Assembly (NCBI GenBank): GCA_021796015.1 | Contig: JAJYOT010000001.1 | Span: 1 to 64,000, forward strand | DNA from: a bacterium | GTDB lineage: Bacteria > Elusimicrobiota > Elusimicrobia > UBA1565 > UBA9628 | Length of the DNA: 64,000 bases | Reading direction: 5' to 3' | Part shown: one piece after another, positions 42,316 to 50,762 of the stretch | How the letters are laid out: each line of letters opens with the position of its first letter | How positions within the stretch are numbered: position 1 is the first letter of the stretch | Translations under genes and position numbers: made by a program | Notes under the pieces: model-generated | Databases searched by the model: none | The model's input: the letters and a program-made list of their open reading frames with translations, nothing else | Told to the model about the DNA's origin: nothing

Positions 42316-44528
42316 TCGTTAAGCGGAGTCGGCGGCATGAACGCGCGCTCAATCTCGCTTACCGCGCGCAAGGATACTCCGCTTAAAATTTGAGGGTTCA
42401 AGAGATAGCGTTTTGTCGGGTTTGACGAATCCGTTTTTTTCTTGTCTACGTGGAGAAACAAATCCGCCGCAACTCCTTCTCTCGGCGCAAGCCTTAAAAG
42501 AACGCTCATCACTCCCCCATATCCAGGATATGACTCAAACCAATGGGAACTGCCGTCCAGGATACCAAGAAATTCCCTGGATTGCTCTTGAGGAGAAAGG
42601 TTCCTAATTTTACTTAAATCGGAAATTAGAAGTTGCGCTTGATGAAAAAGTTCTCCCGCCCAGGATAAAACCGTATCCAGTCTCTTACGAGTCGGGTCAA
42701 GCAAACTCAGCTCATCGAGATGCCGGGCAAACGAGCGTTTAAAATGAATCGCCCCATCTTCTGAAATTCGCGAATGTTTAAGGGCATAGTCAAAAACCGC
42801 GCGGTCCCCTCCCGACAAAGACAATTGAAACGCGCGCAAAACCGATGAAGCCGACGCAGACACAATTTGATGAATCGCTTTGGGAGTCAGAATGACGCTC
42901 AGTTCCACATAACCCTTGTGTTGAGACCCCTGGGTTAACGCTTCAATTTCTCTTGGTATTTTCGTTTCAGGAACATCTTTTCCTAAACTTCCTATCGATC
43001 CTGTCAGAGAATCAATGCGGGCTAACTCTTTATGGATATCTCCTAATCTCAAAATACCCGTTTCTCGGTTATAGACAATCAACTGTTCGGCGCTTGGATT
43101 TATTCCCGCTTTGGGCTGAAGGAAAAGCACGGACTGAACGCTTTGACTTTGATTGTGGCGAAGAGACGAACCCAGAACCGGGGGCTTTAAAAAACCCCAG
43201 TTCGATTGTTTCTGCGATTTGTAAGAATAAAACTCAAATCCTTTGGGCGTCGCAATCACGTAATGATCTCTATTGCGCGCGACAGAACCGCTGTAATTAA
43301 ACAGAAACGGAACTGAAAAATTGAGAGTCTTAAGGCTGTCTCTGTAGCTGTCGAGACCCGACAAAGATTCCGGCACGCGTAAATTTTGAGTATGCTTTTG
43401 CCTTAAAGCCTCAAGCGTTTTTTGGACGTTTTGAGTTTCCGCCCCGTCTTCCCAATTCGTAAGCAAATTTTTCATGGCGGCCAAAACGCCCAAATCTCCT
43501 CTGAGTAGTTTGGCTAGTTTTTTCATCTGTTCCTGGTTGGCCGGGTCCAGGCGATATTCCAAGAAAATTTGACGTCCACGCTCGCCTGACATTAAAACCG
43601 CAATTTGGGCCGCGAGATAATCATCCACCTCTCGCGTGAAAAGTTTCAGCACTGGATTAGAAATAAGATTGGGAAGCATTTCTGAAAGAAGAGACTCAAT
43701 TCCCGGCGTTCCGATATCGGTCGCCGGAATGGGGCCAACGACGCTCCCACCAGAAACATTCACCTCCCGAAATTGGTCAAAATGTAATTTAAGGCGTAAG
43801 TCGTGCGGGCCTTTTCTAAATAGAGTGACGGTCGGGTCCGCCGTCTTGGAAAGCCCTACCGCAAAATAAGCGGAAAACGGCGCAAAAGACAGCGGGGTCT
43901 TAATGACCTGGGCTGCGTCCAAGGGTTCAAAAGAGATTTGATAAACCATGGGAATTTCCCACAATTCCCCCACTTCCATTTTTGAAATTCTATCGGCGCG
44001 AAGAGGAAGAATGGTTTTAAAGTCCATCACGTTCAAAAGGCGTTTCATTTGAGCGCAGGAATTGGCCGCATGAAGAGGCCGCGTCACAATCGATTGGCCA
44101 TCTACGGAAACCCCGCCATAGACTCCCAAGGCTCTTTGAGTGGCGCCCACGGCTTTTTGAATGACCGTTTGCGCATACCCGGTTTGAAATTTAATTTCAA
44201 GAGTGTCGTTTAAAGCCAAGCTTCCATCCGGATAGCGAAGAAATTGTCTTGTCCCGGAAAAAGTTCCCCCGATGAGAGCGCTCCCCTGGCCCATATTGTT
44301 GACAAAATCCTGACTCAAAGGAACAATCAGCGGAAGCCGATCGCACCATTGATCCATTCCCTGGTTCTGGAATTGATTGCCGAAAGTAATTCGGTCCACC
44401 GTCGCAGGATTATCTTTCGAATAGCCGCCTGAGGAATCGGCCAAAACCCACGCAGACCCCAAAGAACCCGCCTCCGCGAAAGGAGCCGCCAATAAGATTC
44501 CGGAGAAGAGTAGTTTCCAAGATTTCAT
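42312..44528 (-). CDS. Large exported protein of unknown function
   Basis: 738 aa from ATG 44528, which gives a signal peptide (MKSWKLLFSGILLAAPFAEAG). Longer in-frame starts would overlap the kinase-fold gene and hide the signal peptide. The sequence is mixed alpha/beta with two Cys (QWCDRLPLIVP, ANSCAQMKRLL) that could pair, a beta-rich central part and a helical C-terminus. No motif recognised. It begins 22 bases after the stop codon of the exported kinase-like gene, so the two form an operon and may be enzyme and partner. Confidence 0.65.
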   Translation of the reverse strand: MKSWKLLFSGILLAAPFAEAGSLGSAWVLADSSGGYSKDNPATVDRITFGNQFQNQGMDQWCDRLPLIVPLSQDFVNNMGQGSALIGGTFSGTRQFLRYPDGSLALNDTLEIKFQTGYAQTVIQKAVGATQRALGVYGGVSVDGQSIVTRPLHAANSCAQMKRLLNVMDFKTILPLRADRISKMEVGELWEIPMVYQISFEPLDAAQVIKTPLSFAPFSAYFAVGLSKTADPTVTLFRKGPHDLRLKLHFDQFREVNVSGGSVVGPIPATDIGTPGIESLLSEMLPNLISNPVLKLFTREVDDYLAAQIAVLMSGERGRQIFLEYRLDPANQEQMKKLAKLLRGDLGVLAAMKNLLTNWEDGAETQNVQKTLEALRQKHTQNLRVPESLSGLDSYRDSLKTLNFSVPFLFNYSGSVARNRDHYVIATPKGFEFYSYKSQKQSNWGFLKPPVLGSSLRHNQSQSVQSVLFLQPKAGINPSAEQLIVYNRETGILRLGDIHKELARIDSLTGSIGSLGKDVPETKIPREIEALTQGSQHKGYVELSVILTPKAIHQIVSASASSVLRAFQLSLSGGDRAVFDYALKHSRISEDGAIHFKRSFARHLDELSLLDPTRKRLDTVLSWAGELFHQAQLLISDLSKIRNLSPQEQSREFLGILDGSSHWFESYPGYGGVMSVLLRLAPREGVAADLFLHVDKKKTDSSNPTKRYLLNPQILSGVSLRAVSEIERAFMPPTPLND

Positions 44529-44550
44529 GAAAAATGGTTTTTCTTTTTCA

Positions 44551-45618
44551 TCACGAGCCCCGAGAAAAGAAAAGCGAAATTTTATTATCTCCTTCGCGAT
44601 GTTCAAGAGCCAGTTGATACTTTGCCCCCGAGTGAGCAAGAAGCTGATTACAGTCCTTGATCAGGTCTTCAACATCAATAAAGGGGTTTGCGAAAAAACC
44701 TCGAGCCGCTAAAAGCCCGGCATCAATAATATAGGCCCGCGGCCCGGAGTTTGAAGCCGTTGTTCCGATCATGACGTTACTGGGAGTCAAATCCGTAATG
44801 GAAAAATGACTGCGCAAAAATTGACTCAACATCCCCCGCAACAATCCTAAGTCCGCAACTCCGAATTTTTTTTGTCCGATTTTTGTTTCCAAAGTCTCTC
44901 CCCAAACGCGCTCAGAAACAATATAGGGAATTCCGCGAATCAGGCCCGTATCCACGGGATGAGGCGCAAGCCCCAGTTTTGATAGCTTTTCCAGATTTTG
45001 AAACTCCGGATGTTCGTAAAACGCGACATCTCCGTAAATTCTGCTCCCATGAATAATTTTGACGACCCAATTGGAATTGGCCGGGTGCTCAAAAACACGC
45101 CCGAACGAACCTTCCCCGATGAGACGGGCTTGTTTCCCGGAAAGCCATAAAGCCCCTTCAGAGTCATATTTCCAAGACCCAGGTTCCCCGTCAAATAAAG
45201 CCTCTCCTTGAACACGCGAGTGACCCGCTTGAAGGCTCTGGCTTTGAACCGGATTTTCCTGTTTTTGAATCGAGGCGACGCTTGCGGAAATAAAATGCGG
45301 GGAAGAAGCGTTTGGAGAATGAGTTTGCTTTTCGGCGGAACTTGAGGTTAAAGGCTTTTGAACAAAGACTTCGCTAGGAAAATGAATTTCCGGTTGAGCA
45401 ATCCGAGCTTGAGACTGGCGACTTGCTTCTACGCCTTGATTGAAGGACTGTGAAAGGGGCTCTATCTCGTTTCCTGAAGGAAGAGTAAAATTAAATGAAG
45501 GGGTTGCGCTGGGAATACGCTCAGAAGACTCAACCGCCCACAAGGGACGGCCTATTCCCAGAGCGACTACGAGCGCCCAGAGGCTCGACTTCCGGCGAAG
45601 TTTTTCCAAACTCATCAC
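44551..45618 (-). CDS. Exported protein-kinase-fold protein
   Basis: 355 aa. An N-terminal signal peptide (MMSLEKLRRKSSLWALVVALGIGRPLWA) is followed by about 130 polar residues and a kinase-like domain from about 160: glycine-rich loop LIGEGSFGRVFE (168-175), K187 in WVVKIIHG, a candidate helix-C acid E210, catalytic loop SITDLTPSNVMI with D276 and N281, and the metal-binding D299 in IIDAG (DFG position). The HRD histidine is replaced by Thr-275, and the domain is short (about 190 residues), like small lipopolysaccharide- or aminoglycoside-kinase relatives. All residues needed for phosphotransfer appear to be present, yet the protein should leave the cytoplasm. Substrate unknown. Confidence 0.68.
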   Translation of the reverse strand: MMSLEKLRRKSSLWALVVALGIGRPLWAVESSERIPSATPSFNFTLPSGNEIEPLSQSFNQGVEASRQSQARIAQPEIHFPSEVFVQKPLTSSSAEKQTHSPNASSPHFISASVASIQKQENPVQSQSLQAGHSRVQGEALFDGEPGSWKYDSEGALWLSGKQARLIGEGSFGRVFEHPANSNWVVKIIHGSRIYGDVAFYEHPEFQNLEKLSKLGLAPHPVDTGLIRGIPYIVSERVWGETLETKIGQKKFGVADLGLLRGMLSQFLRSHFSITDLTPSNVMIGTTASNSGPRAYIIDAGLLAARGFFANPFIDVEDLIKDCNQLLAHSGAKYQLALEHREGDNKISLFFSRGS

Positions 45619-45649
45619 AATTTAAGTATAAGAGAAAATCCTTTTTAAG

Positions 45650-45691
45650 GCCTGGGCCTAAAGGCCCATAAAACCCTCGGCAAAGGGCCTA
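45650..45691 (+). repeat. GC-rich interspersed repeat, copy B
   Basis: GCCTGGGCC, T, AAAGGCC, CA, ten variable bases, GGC, AAAGGGCCTA; the same order and spacing as copy A at 13742-13784 apart from one inserted base. The rest of the 231-base gap between the kinase-like gene and the DUF3015 gene shows no gene. Confidence 0.6.
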
Positions 45692-45849
45692 CCTCTTCTA
45701 CCTAAGATTGCCCTCCGCATCCCGAACAAGCGCGCTGTCTGCTGAAATTTCAGGAAAGATTAAAAAAATTTGACGCCGCTGATAAATTAATCTAAGCTTT
45801 TCCTTGCGGGGCCGGAACGGCTCGCGAGAAAAATAAAAAAGGAGAATCC

Positions 45850-46353
45850 ATGATCAAAAAAATGATGTTTGCGTTCGTGGCGGTGACGTTTGTATCCGGA
45901 ATGGTTTATGCGGGAAATCAAAATGACGCGGGTTGCGGGCTGGGTAGCTTGGTTTTCAAAGAAAACAACGTCCCTCAGCAAGTTCTCGCGGGAACAACCA
46001 ACAACTCAATCTCACCGCAAAGCTCCGCAATCACCACAGGGACATCCGGCTGTACCGCAGCCAACGGCGGCGGCAAAAACGCCCAGGCCGAATTGCGGCA
46101 GGAACGCTTTGCAACGCAAAATTGGCGAGATCTTAACCGTCAAATGGCTTCCGGCGGCGGCGCCTATGTTTCCACACTCGCAAGTCTCATGGGTTGCTCT
46201 AAAAATTCAACGGGAGCCTTCGCCCATTTCACGCAAACCCATTACTCATCCATCACCAAAAACGCGATGTCTTCCCCTTCTTCCGTAGTGAAAAATTTAA
46301 GAGCCGCCATCGCGAAAAATCCGAAAATGTCCATGTCTTGCTCGCTCATTTAA
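45850..46353 (+). CDS. DUF3015 family exported protein
   Basis: 167 aa. Signal peptide MIKKMMFAFVAVTFVSGMVYA, then NDAGCGLGSLVFKENNVPQQVLAGTTNNSISPQSSAITTGTSGC, the diagnostic DUF3015 opening with two Cys that probably pair, and two more Cys (MGCSKNS, MSCSLI). Function of the family is unknown; members are periplasmic or outer-membrane associated. AAGGAG lies seven to eight bases before ATG. A strong terminator follows. Confidence 0.88.
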   Translation: MIKKMMFAFVAVTFVSGMVYAGNQNDAGCGLGSLVFKENNVPQQVLAGTTNNSISPQSSAITTGTSGCTAANGGGKNAQAELRQERFATQNWRDLNRQMASGGGAYVSTLASLMGCSKNSTGAFAHFTQTHYSSITKNAMSSPSSVVKNLRAAIAKNPKMSMSCSLI

Positions 46354-46376
46354 GCGGGGTCTTACATTATCATCAG

Positions 46377-46416
46377 AAACCGGCGGAGCTTGTTTCCGCC
46401 GGTTTTTCTTTTTTTT
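46377..46416 (+). terminator. Rho-independent terminator
   Basis: Stem AAACCGGCGGA / TCCGCCGGTTT of 11 bases with a seven-base loop, followed by a long T-rich run. It ends the DUF3015 transcript. The most likely start codon of the next gene (TTG 46390) lies in its loop. Confidence 0.88.
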
Positions 46417-48249
46417 CTTACGATGCTCAGCCCCATCAATGCTCTCTGTTCCAGCCAAGCTCAAAAACTTATTCAAAAAGCGCGATCAGAAAATTTAAGT
46501 AAGCGCCGGATATGGCGACTTCTTCTTCACTACCGCGCGAGCCCCTTCAGACTCGAAAGCGATGCGTCTAGCCCTAACTTTTTTCTTTCCCCTCAAGGAC
46601 GAAGGAATCCTAAAAAAGAGATGGAAGCCGACATCCAGGCGTTATTTGGATCGGATTTAAAGACACGCGAAAAAACCATCTGCCAATTTCCGGCCCGTTA
46701 CGCTTGGCTCAAATCAAAACTCATGGTTCAAGACGCCTCCATTTCTTGCCCTGCTTTTGAGACTTGGAAAAAGAAAATGACGGCGCCCTCCATCACCCTC
46801 GTTTTCGCCTCGGCCTATATGGGAAATCCCGCTTCTCTCTACGGACACACTTTTTTACGCCTCAATAATTCCAGTGAACTCATGGATCCTTCCATCAGCT
46901 TCGCGGCTCAAGTCAACACCAAAAACGGCTTCCTTTTCATCGTTGATGGCCTCTTCGGAGTTTTTCCGGGCTATTTTTCCACGTTACCCTACTCATTGAA
47001 AGTCGAGCAGTACAATGATTTTGAAAACCGCGATCTATGGGAATATCAGCTCAACCTCGATTCCGCCGCGATTTCTCGACTTCTCAATCATCTATGGGAA
47101 TTAAACGAGGTAGACTTTCCTTACTATTTCTTCAACAAAAACTGTTCTTATCAACTGCTCGCCCTTCTTGAAGTCGCCGATCCCAAGACTCACCTCATTA
47201 CTCACTGGCCTCTTTACACCATTCCCGCGGACACCATTCGTGCCGTGAAAAAAGCGGGACTGGTAAAAAAAGAAACCTATGAACCCGCGATTCTAACCGA
47301 AATCATCAATCTGAGAAATCATTTGAGCTCCGACGAAATCAAAATGATCCCGAAGTTCATTGCCTCTCCAAAACAAACTTTAAAGACGTTGAAAAATTTG
47401 CCTCCAAAAAAACAAGCGCGCCTTTTAGACCTCGCAGCTGAATATCTGCAGTATCAAACGGATTACCGGAAGAAAAACGAAGACGCTTCTCGCGATGTCA
47501 GGCATCAAATCCTGTCGGCAAGAGCCGCCCTTGGAATTTCTTCACCGCCTGAAAAAGTTCCAGCGCCCACGCCGCCGGAAGAGGGGCATCCCAGCGCGCG
47601 TATCAGCGTCGGCCAAAGCGCCGGAAGCACGGATTTCACGGAATTTAATTGGCGTCCCGGGCTTCACGATCTTCTCGATTCCCCAAAAGGATATCTCCCC
47701 AACAGCGAGCTTGCGATGGTTAATTTAGATATGCGGCGCGATCTTAAAACCGGCCGTGCTTATCTGCACAATCTGGATTTAGTTCACATCCTATCCTTGT
47801 CTCCCCAAGAGCCGCTCATTCACAAACCCTCCTGGAATTTTAGTTTCGGCCTGAAAACCGCTGACGAGCTCGCGCCCAAGGATCCTTGGAACGCGAATTA
47901 CTTCGGCCTCAGGGCCGGCGGCGGAACTTCTTTCAATATGCCGCTGGTTCCCTGGCATCAAATCAATTACATCCTCATCGACGCCGACGCGGGCGCGGGA
48001 CAAATTTTCAGGAATTATTACCGTTTGGGCGGCGGAGGGAGAATAGGAACTGTCGCGGATCTGACATCCAAATGGCGGCTTCGATTGGAAGGTTTTGCCT
48101 TTGGATATTTTCTAGGTGATACCAGAGATGATATCGGCGCGAAAATAGAGAGTCAGTATGACTTGACGAAATCAGTTTCTCTCCGAGCCAAGGCCGAGAG
48201 AAACGGCCCCGACAAGCAGGCGGGACTCAATTTTTTAATTTATTATTGA
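46390..48249 (+). CDS. DUF4105 domain exported protein
   Basis: 619 aa from TTG 46390. The DUF4105 core (about 130-330) is clear: ITLVFASAYMGNPASLYGHTFLRLNN, FENRDLWEYQLNLD, and FPYYFFNKNCSYQLLALLEVA with a conserved Asn-Cys; the domain resembles cysteine peptidases with a GHTFLR histidine and the NCSY cysteine. The C-terminal 220 residues look like an outer-membrane barrel (ARISVGQSAGSTDFTEFNWRPGLHDLLD ... GLNFLIYY). TTG lies in the loop of a terminator; the next ATG (46423) would remove most of the signal peptide. Start therefore uncertain. Confidence 0.82.
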   Translation: MFPPVFLFFLTMLSPINALCSSQAQKLIQKARSENLSKRRIWRLLLHYRASPFRLESDASSPNFFLSPQGRRNPKKEMEADIQALFGSDLKTREKTICQFPARYAWLKSKLMVQDASISCPAFETWKKKMTAPSITLVFASAYMGNPASLYGHTFLRLNNSSELMDPSISFAAQVNTKNGFLFIVDGLFGVFPGYFSTLPYSLKVEQYNDFENRDLWEYQLNLDSAAISRLLNHLWELNEVDFPYYFFNKNCSYQLLALLEVADPKTHLITHWPLYTIPADTIRAVKKAGLVKKETYEPAILTEIINLRNHLSSDEIKMIPKFIASPKQTLKTLKNLPPKKQARLLDLAAEYLQYQTDYRKKNEDASRDVRHQILSARAALGISSPPEKVPAPTPPEEGHPSARISVGQSAGSTDFTEFNWRPGLHDLLDSPKGYLPNSELAMVNLDMRRDLKTGRAYLHNLDLVHILSLSPQEPLIHKPSWNFSFGLKTADELAPKDPWNANYFGLRAGGGTSFNMPLVPWHQINYILIDADAGAGQIFRNYYRLGGGGRIGTVADLTSKWRLRLEGFAFGYFLGDTRDDIGAKIESQYDLTKSVSLRAKAERNGPDKQAGLNFLIYY

Positions 48250-48259
48250 GCCCTTGGTT

Positions 48260-48268
48260 TGATAGAAT
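48260..48268 (+). promoter_or_regulatory. Extended -10 promoter of the transglycosylase gene
   Basis: TGA-TAGAAT, 15 bases before ATG 48284; the leader has no good ribosome binding site. Confidence 0.5.
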
Positions 48269-48283
48269 ATAAAAGATAATCCC

Positions 48284-49810
48284 ATGAAACCGACAACCTT
48301 TGTCTTTTCCTTATTATTAACTCCGCTGGGCGCATTGGCGCAAGGTGTGAAAATCTCGACCCCCACCGCGCTCGCGCATCCTCCGGCGGCCGCGATATCG
48401 ACGAACGCTCCCGCTCAAATTCAAACCGCTTCCACCCCAGCTCCGGCGGCGCCCTTGGTTTCCCCCGCCCCTCCTAAAATTTCCTCATCCACCGCGATTC
48501 TCAAAACTCCCGCCCTCTCCTCGGCGACCGCGCAAGGACAAGCGCCGCAAGTCTCGACCATCCCCCTGGACGGGGTCTCCCAGGCAAAAGCGGATTACCA
48601 AGAAGGGCTCTCTGATTTTAAAAATGGGCAAGATAGCGCCGGACGGGAAAAAATGGCGGACGCATTTAGCATCGTGATCTCCCGCTTTCATGACACGGGC
48701 CTTCCTAAGATCCTCGCCCCTGATTTTGACGATATGCTGAAAAAAATTCGCGTTTCCATCACCTCGGAAACCGAACACATCGCCATCAACCCCAACGACC
48801 CGAACGTTCAAAAGATGATCGACCTTTATCTTCGCCGTCCCAAAGCGACCGAGGCGGCCTTATCGAAATCCGGGATGTACCGGGATATGATCATGTCGGC
48901 GCTCAAGAAAAAAGGGTTGCCGCCGGAATTGTTTTATCTCGTCATGGCTGAAAGCGAATTTAAAGACAATGCCTTGAGCCGCTCGGGCGCGGCGGGCCTT
49001 TGGCAATTCATGCCGGGCACCGCGGTTAAATACGGCCTTAAAGTCACCTATTGGGAAGATGAGCGTTACGACCCCGAGAAAGAAACCATGGCCGCCATTC
49101 ATTATCTTTCGGATCTTCACCGCTGGTTCGGCGATTGGGCCTTGGCCTTAGCCGCTTATAATCGGGGAGAAGGCGGCTTGGGCTATGAAATGAAAATGAG
49201 CCGCGCCTTAAATTTCGGGACCCTTTCATCCCGCGGCGCCCTGCCGACGCAAACGAATTTCTATGTTCCTAAATTTGAAGCCTGCGTCTTAATCGGAGAA
49301 AATCCGGAAAAATATGGTTTTCATCCCCAATACGCCTCGCCCGAACCCTATGACACCGTGACTATTCCCCATGCCCTTGATTTGGGCATCGCCGCTCATT
49401 GCGCTAAGACAAGCGAAAGCGCCCTTCGTCAACTAAACCCGGAGCTTCGCGCCTGGTGCACGCCGGAAAACAAGGCCGGTTTCGTGCTTAAGCTTCCCCA
49501 AGGCACGGCTAAAAGTTTCGAGACGGCCTTGGCCCAAATCAAGGACTGGAACCCGGGGCCAACCATGCTTCGCTATCGCATTAGACGGGGAGACATTCTC
49601 GGCAAAATCGCGCGCCGCTATCACACCACCATTTCAAACCTCATCAAAATCAACCACATCCGGAGCGTGCGTACTTTGAGACCCGGTCAAATCATTCTCA
49701 TCCAACCGGGAATAAGGCGAAAAACCCGCATACGAAGACTCGCCCGCCGAAGGCATCGGCAATCCCGACTTCGCCATCGAATTAAAAAAAGAAAAAGGGC
49801 TCGCGGCTGA
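48284..49810 (+). CDS. mltD: MltD-like membrane-bound lytic transglycosylase with LysM
   Basis: 508 aa. Signal peptide ending ALAQG, an Ala/Pro-rich linker (about 25-90), a helical part, then the SLT domain: PPELFYLVMAESEFKDNALSRSGAAGLWQFMPGTAVKYG with catalytic E223, and WALALAAYNRGEGG. A Cys-containing linker follows and a LysM at about 430-475 (YRIRRGDILGKIARRYHTTISNLIKINHI...LRPGQIILI). The last 30 residues are almost all Arg/Lys/His, an unusual basic tail. It cuts peptidoglycan between MurNAc and GlcNAc. Confidence 0.9.
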   Translation: MKPTTFVFSLLLTPLGALAQGVKISTPTALAHPPAAAISTNAPAQIQTASTPAPAAPLVSPAPPKISSSTAILKTPALSSATAQGQAPQVSTIPLDGVSQAKADYQEGLSDFKNGQDSAGREKMADAFSIVISRFHDTGLPKILAPDFDDMLKKIRVSITSETEHIAINPNDPNVQKMIDLYLRRPKATEAALSKSGMYRDMIMSALKKKGLPPELFYLVMAESEFKDNALSRSGAAGLWQFMPGTAVKYGLKVTYWEDERYDPEKETMAAIHYLSDLHRWFGDWALALAAYNRGEGGLGYEMKMSRALNFGTLSSRGALPTQTNFYVPKFEACVLIGENPEKYGFHPQYASPEPYDTVTIPHALDLGIAAHCAKTSESALRQLNPELRAWCTPENKAGFVLKLPQGTAKSFETALAQIKDWNPGPTMLRYRIRRGDILGKIARRYHTTISNLIKINHIRSVRTLRPGQIILIQPGIRRKTRIRRLARRRHRQSRLRHRIKKRKRARG

Positions 49811-50025
49811 AACAAGCAACGGAAAGCAAAAGAAAGAACGGAAAGAGGGGAAAGCTTTTTACTCTCCGTTACTTTCCGTTTCTTTCCGTCTTTCTTTTAT
49901 CCGGCTGCACGCACGATTTCTTTTTTCCAAGCCACCGTCTCTACCACCGCCCGGAATCGCTGGGAATAAAATCCGAATGGTTCAAGTTTCCCTCTAAAGA
50001 CGGAATTGCGATTACCGGGCTTCTC
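49807..50025 (+). other. In-frame upstream extension of the lipoprotein hydrolase without a standard start codon
   Basis: In frame with ATG 50026 and free of stop codons. Translation gives a basic stretch, a hydrophobic core ending FLLSGC (a lipobox, Cys codon 49906-49908), then FFFPSHRLYHRPESLG and FKFPSKDGIAITG, the normal first strands of this hydrolase family. No ATG, GTG or TTG exists in this frame between 49807 and 50026; CTG 49807, overlapping the stop codon of mltD, is a possible start. Confidence 0.6.
49832..49886. repeat. GGAAAG/CTTTCC inverted repeat
   Basis: GAAAGAACGGAAAG (49832-49845) pairs with CTTTCCGTTTCTTTC (49872-49886) with one bulge, followed by a T-rich stretch: a possible terminator for mltD. 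It overlaps the predicted signal-peptide coding region of the hydrolase. Confidence 0.5.
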
Positions 50026-50700
50026 ATGAAAACCTCCCAGCCGAAAGTCAGGGGAATTCTCGTTCAATTTCACGGCAACGGCGAAAACATGACTTCTCAT
50101 TTCATGTTTTCATACTGGCTCCCCGCCCAAGGCTACGACGTCTTCATTTTCGATTACCGCGGCTACGGAGCCTCGGACGGAAAGCCCACGGTCAAGGGCG
50201 CTATTAAAGATGGAGAAGCGGCGATTGACTATGTTTTAAAGCGCCGGGACTTGCCCTCGGATATTTTCATCTGGGGACAAAGCTTGGGAGGCGCTCTTAG
50301 CATCGCGTCCTTGGCCCTAGGGCATTTCGCTAAAAATCCGCGCATCAAAGCCCTCATCATCGAAAATTCCTTCGATTCTTATCAGGATATGGCCGAAGAC
50401 GTCTTGTCCCGCTCTTGGGTGACCTGGCCTTTCCAGTGGCCGCTATCAAGGCTTTTCATCTCCGACCACTACGCGCCCTTGAACTACGTTCGCCGATTGC
50501 CGCATATTCCCATTTTGGTCATCGCCTCCGCCAAGGACCGAATCGTTCCGTTTCGGCTGGAGAAAAGATTGTTTGAGGAACTTCCTCAACCAAAGACGCT
50601 TTGGATTGTTCCCGGAGGGGGTCATCTGTCGGCCTTTACCCGATTTGGAGACTCTTTCAAGCCAAAATTCCTTGAATTTCTCGATGAACACCGCCGCTGA
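50026..50700 (+). CDS. Alpha/beta hydrolase, probable lipoprotein (start uncertain)
   Basis: 224 aa from ATG 50026; real protein probably longer (see 49807-50025). Hydrolase motifs: VQFHGNGENM (oxyanion loop), FDYRGYGASDGKP, nucleophile elbow GQSLGG, an acid in SAKDRIVPF, and histidine in PGGGHLSA. These match the BEM46/ABHD13-like group of membrane-anchored serine hydrolases. From ATG 50026 the first two strands are missing and the protein would start in the middle of the fold. The upstream frame supplies them together with a lipobox. Substrate unknown. Confidence 0.8.
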   Translation: MKTSQPKVRGILVQFHGNGENMTSHFMFSYWLPAQGYDVFIFDYRGYGASDGKPTVKGAIKDGEAAIDYVLKRRDLPSDIFIWGQSLGGALSIASLALGHFAKNPRIKALIIENSFDSYQDMAEDVLSRSWVTWPFQWPLSRLFISDHYAPLNYVRRLPHIPILVIASAKDRIVPFRLEKRLFEELPQPKTLWIVPGGGHLSAFTRFGDSFKPKFLEFLDEHRR

Positions 50701-50727
50701 ATTATTTCACCCCGCTTCTCCCGGATT

Positions 50728-50736
50728 TGGTAGAAT
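50728..50736 (+). promoter_or_regulatory. pcrA extended -10 promoter
   Basis: TGG-TAGAAT, 26 bases before ATG 50763. Probably drives the pcrA-gatC-gatA-nudix-gatB run, in which every junction overlaps or is under 55 bases. Confidence 0.5.
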
Positions 50737-50762
50737 TGAACTTGAAGTTTTTCTATTCAACC

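Noticed and set aside
49811..50025. Purely noncoding gap between mltD and the hydrolase
   Set aside because: The frame encodes a lipobox and family-typical strands, so it is treated as coding with an unclear start.
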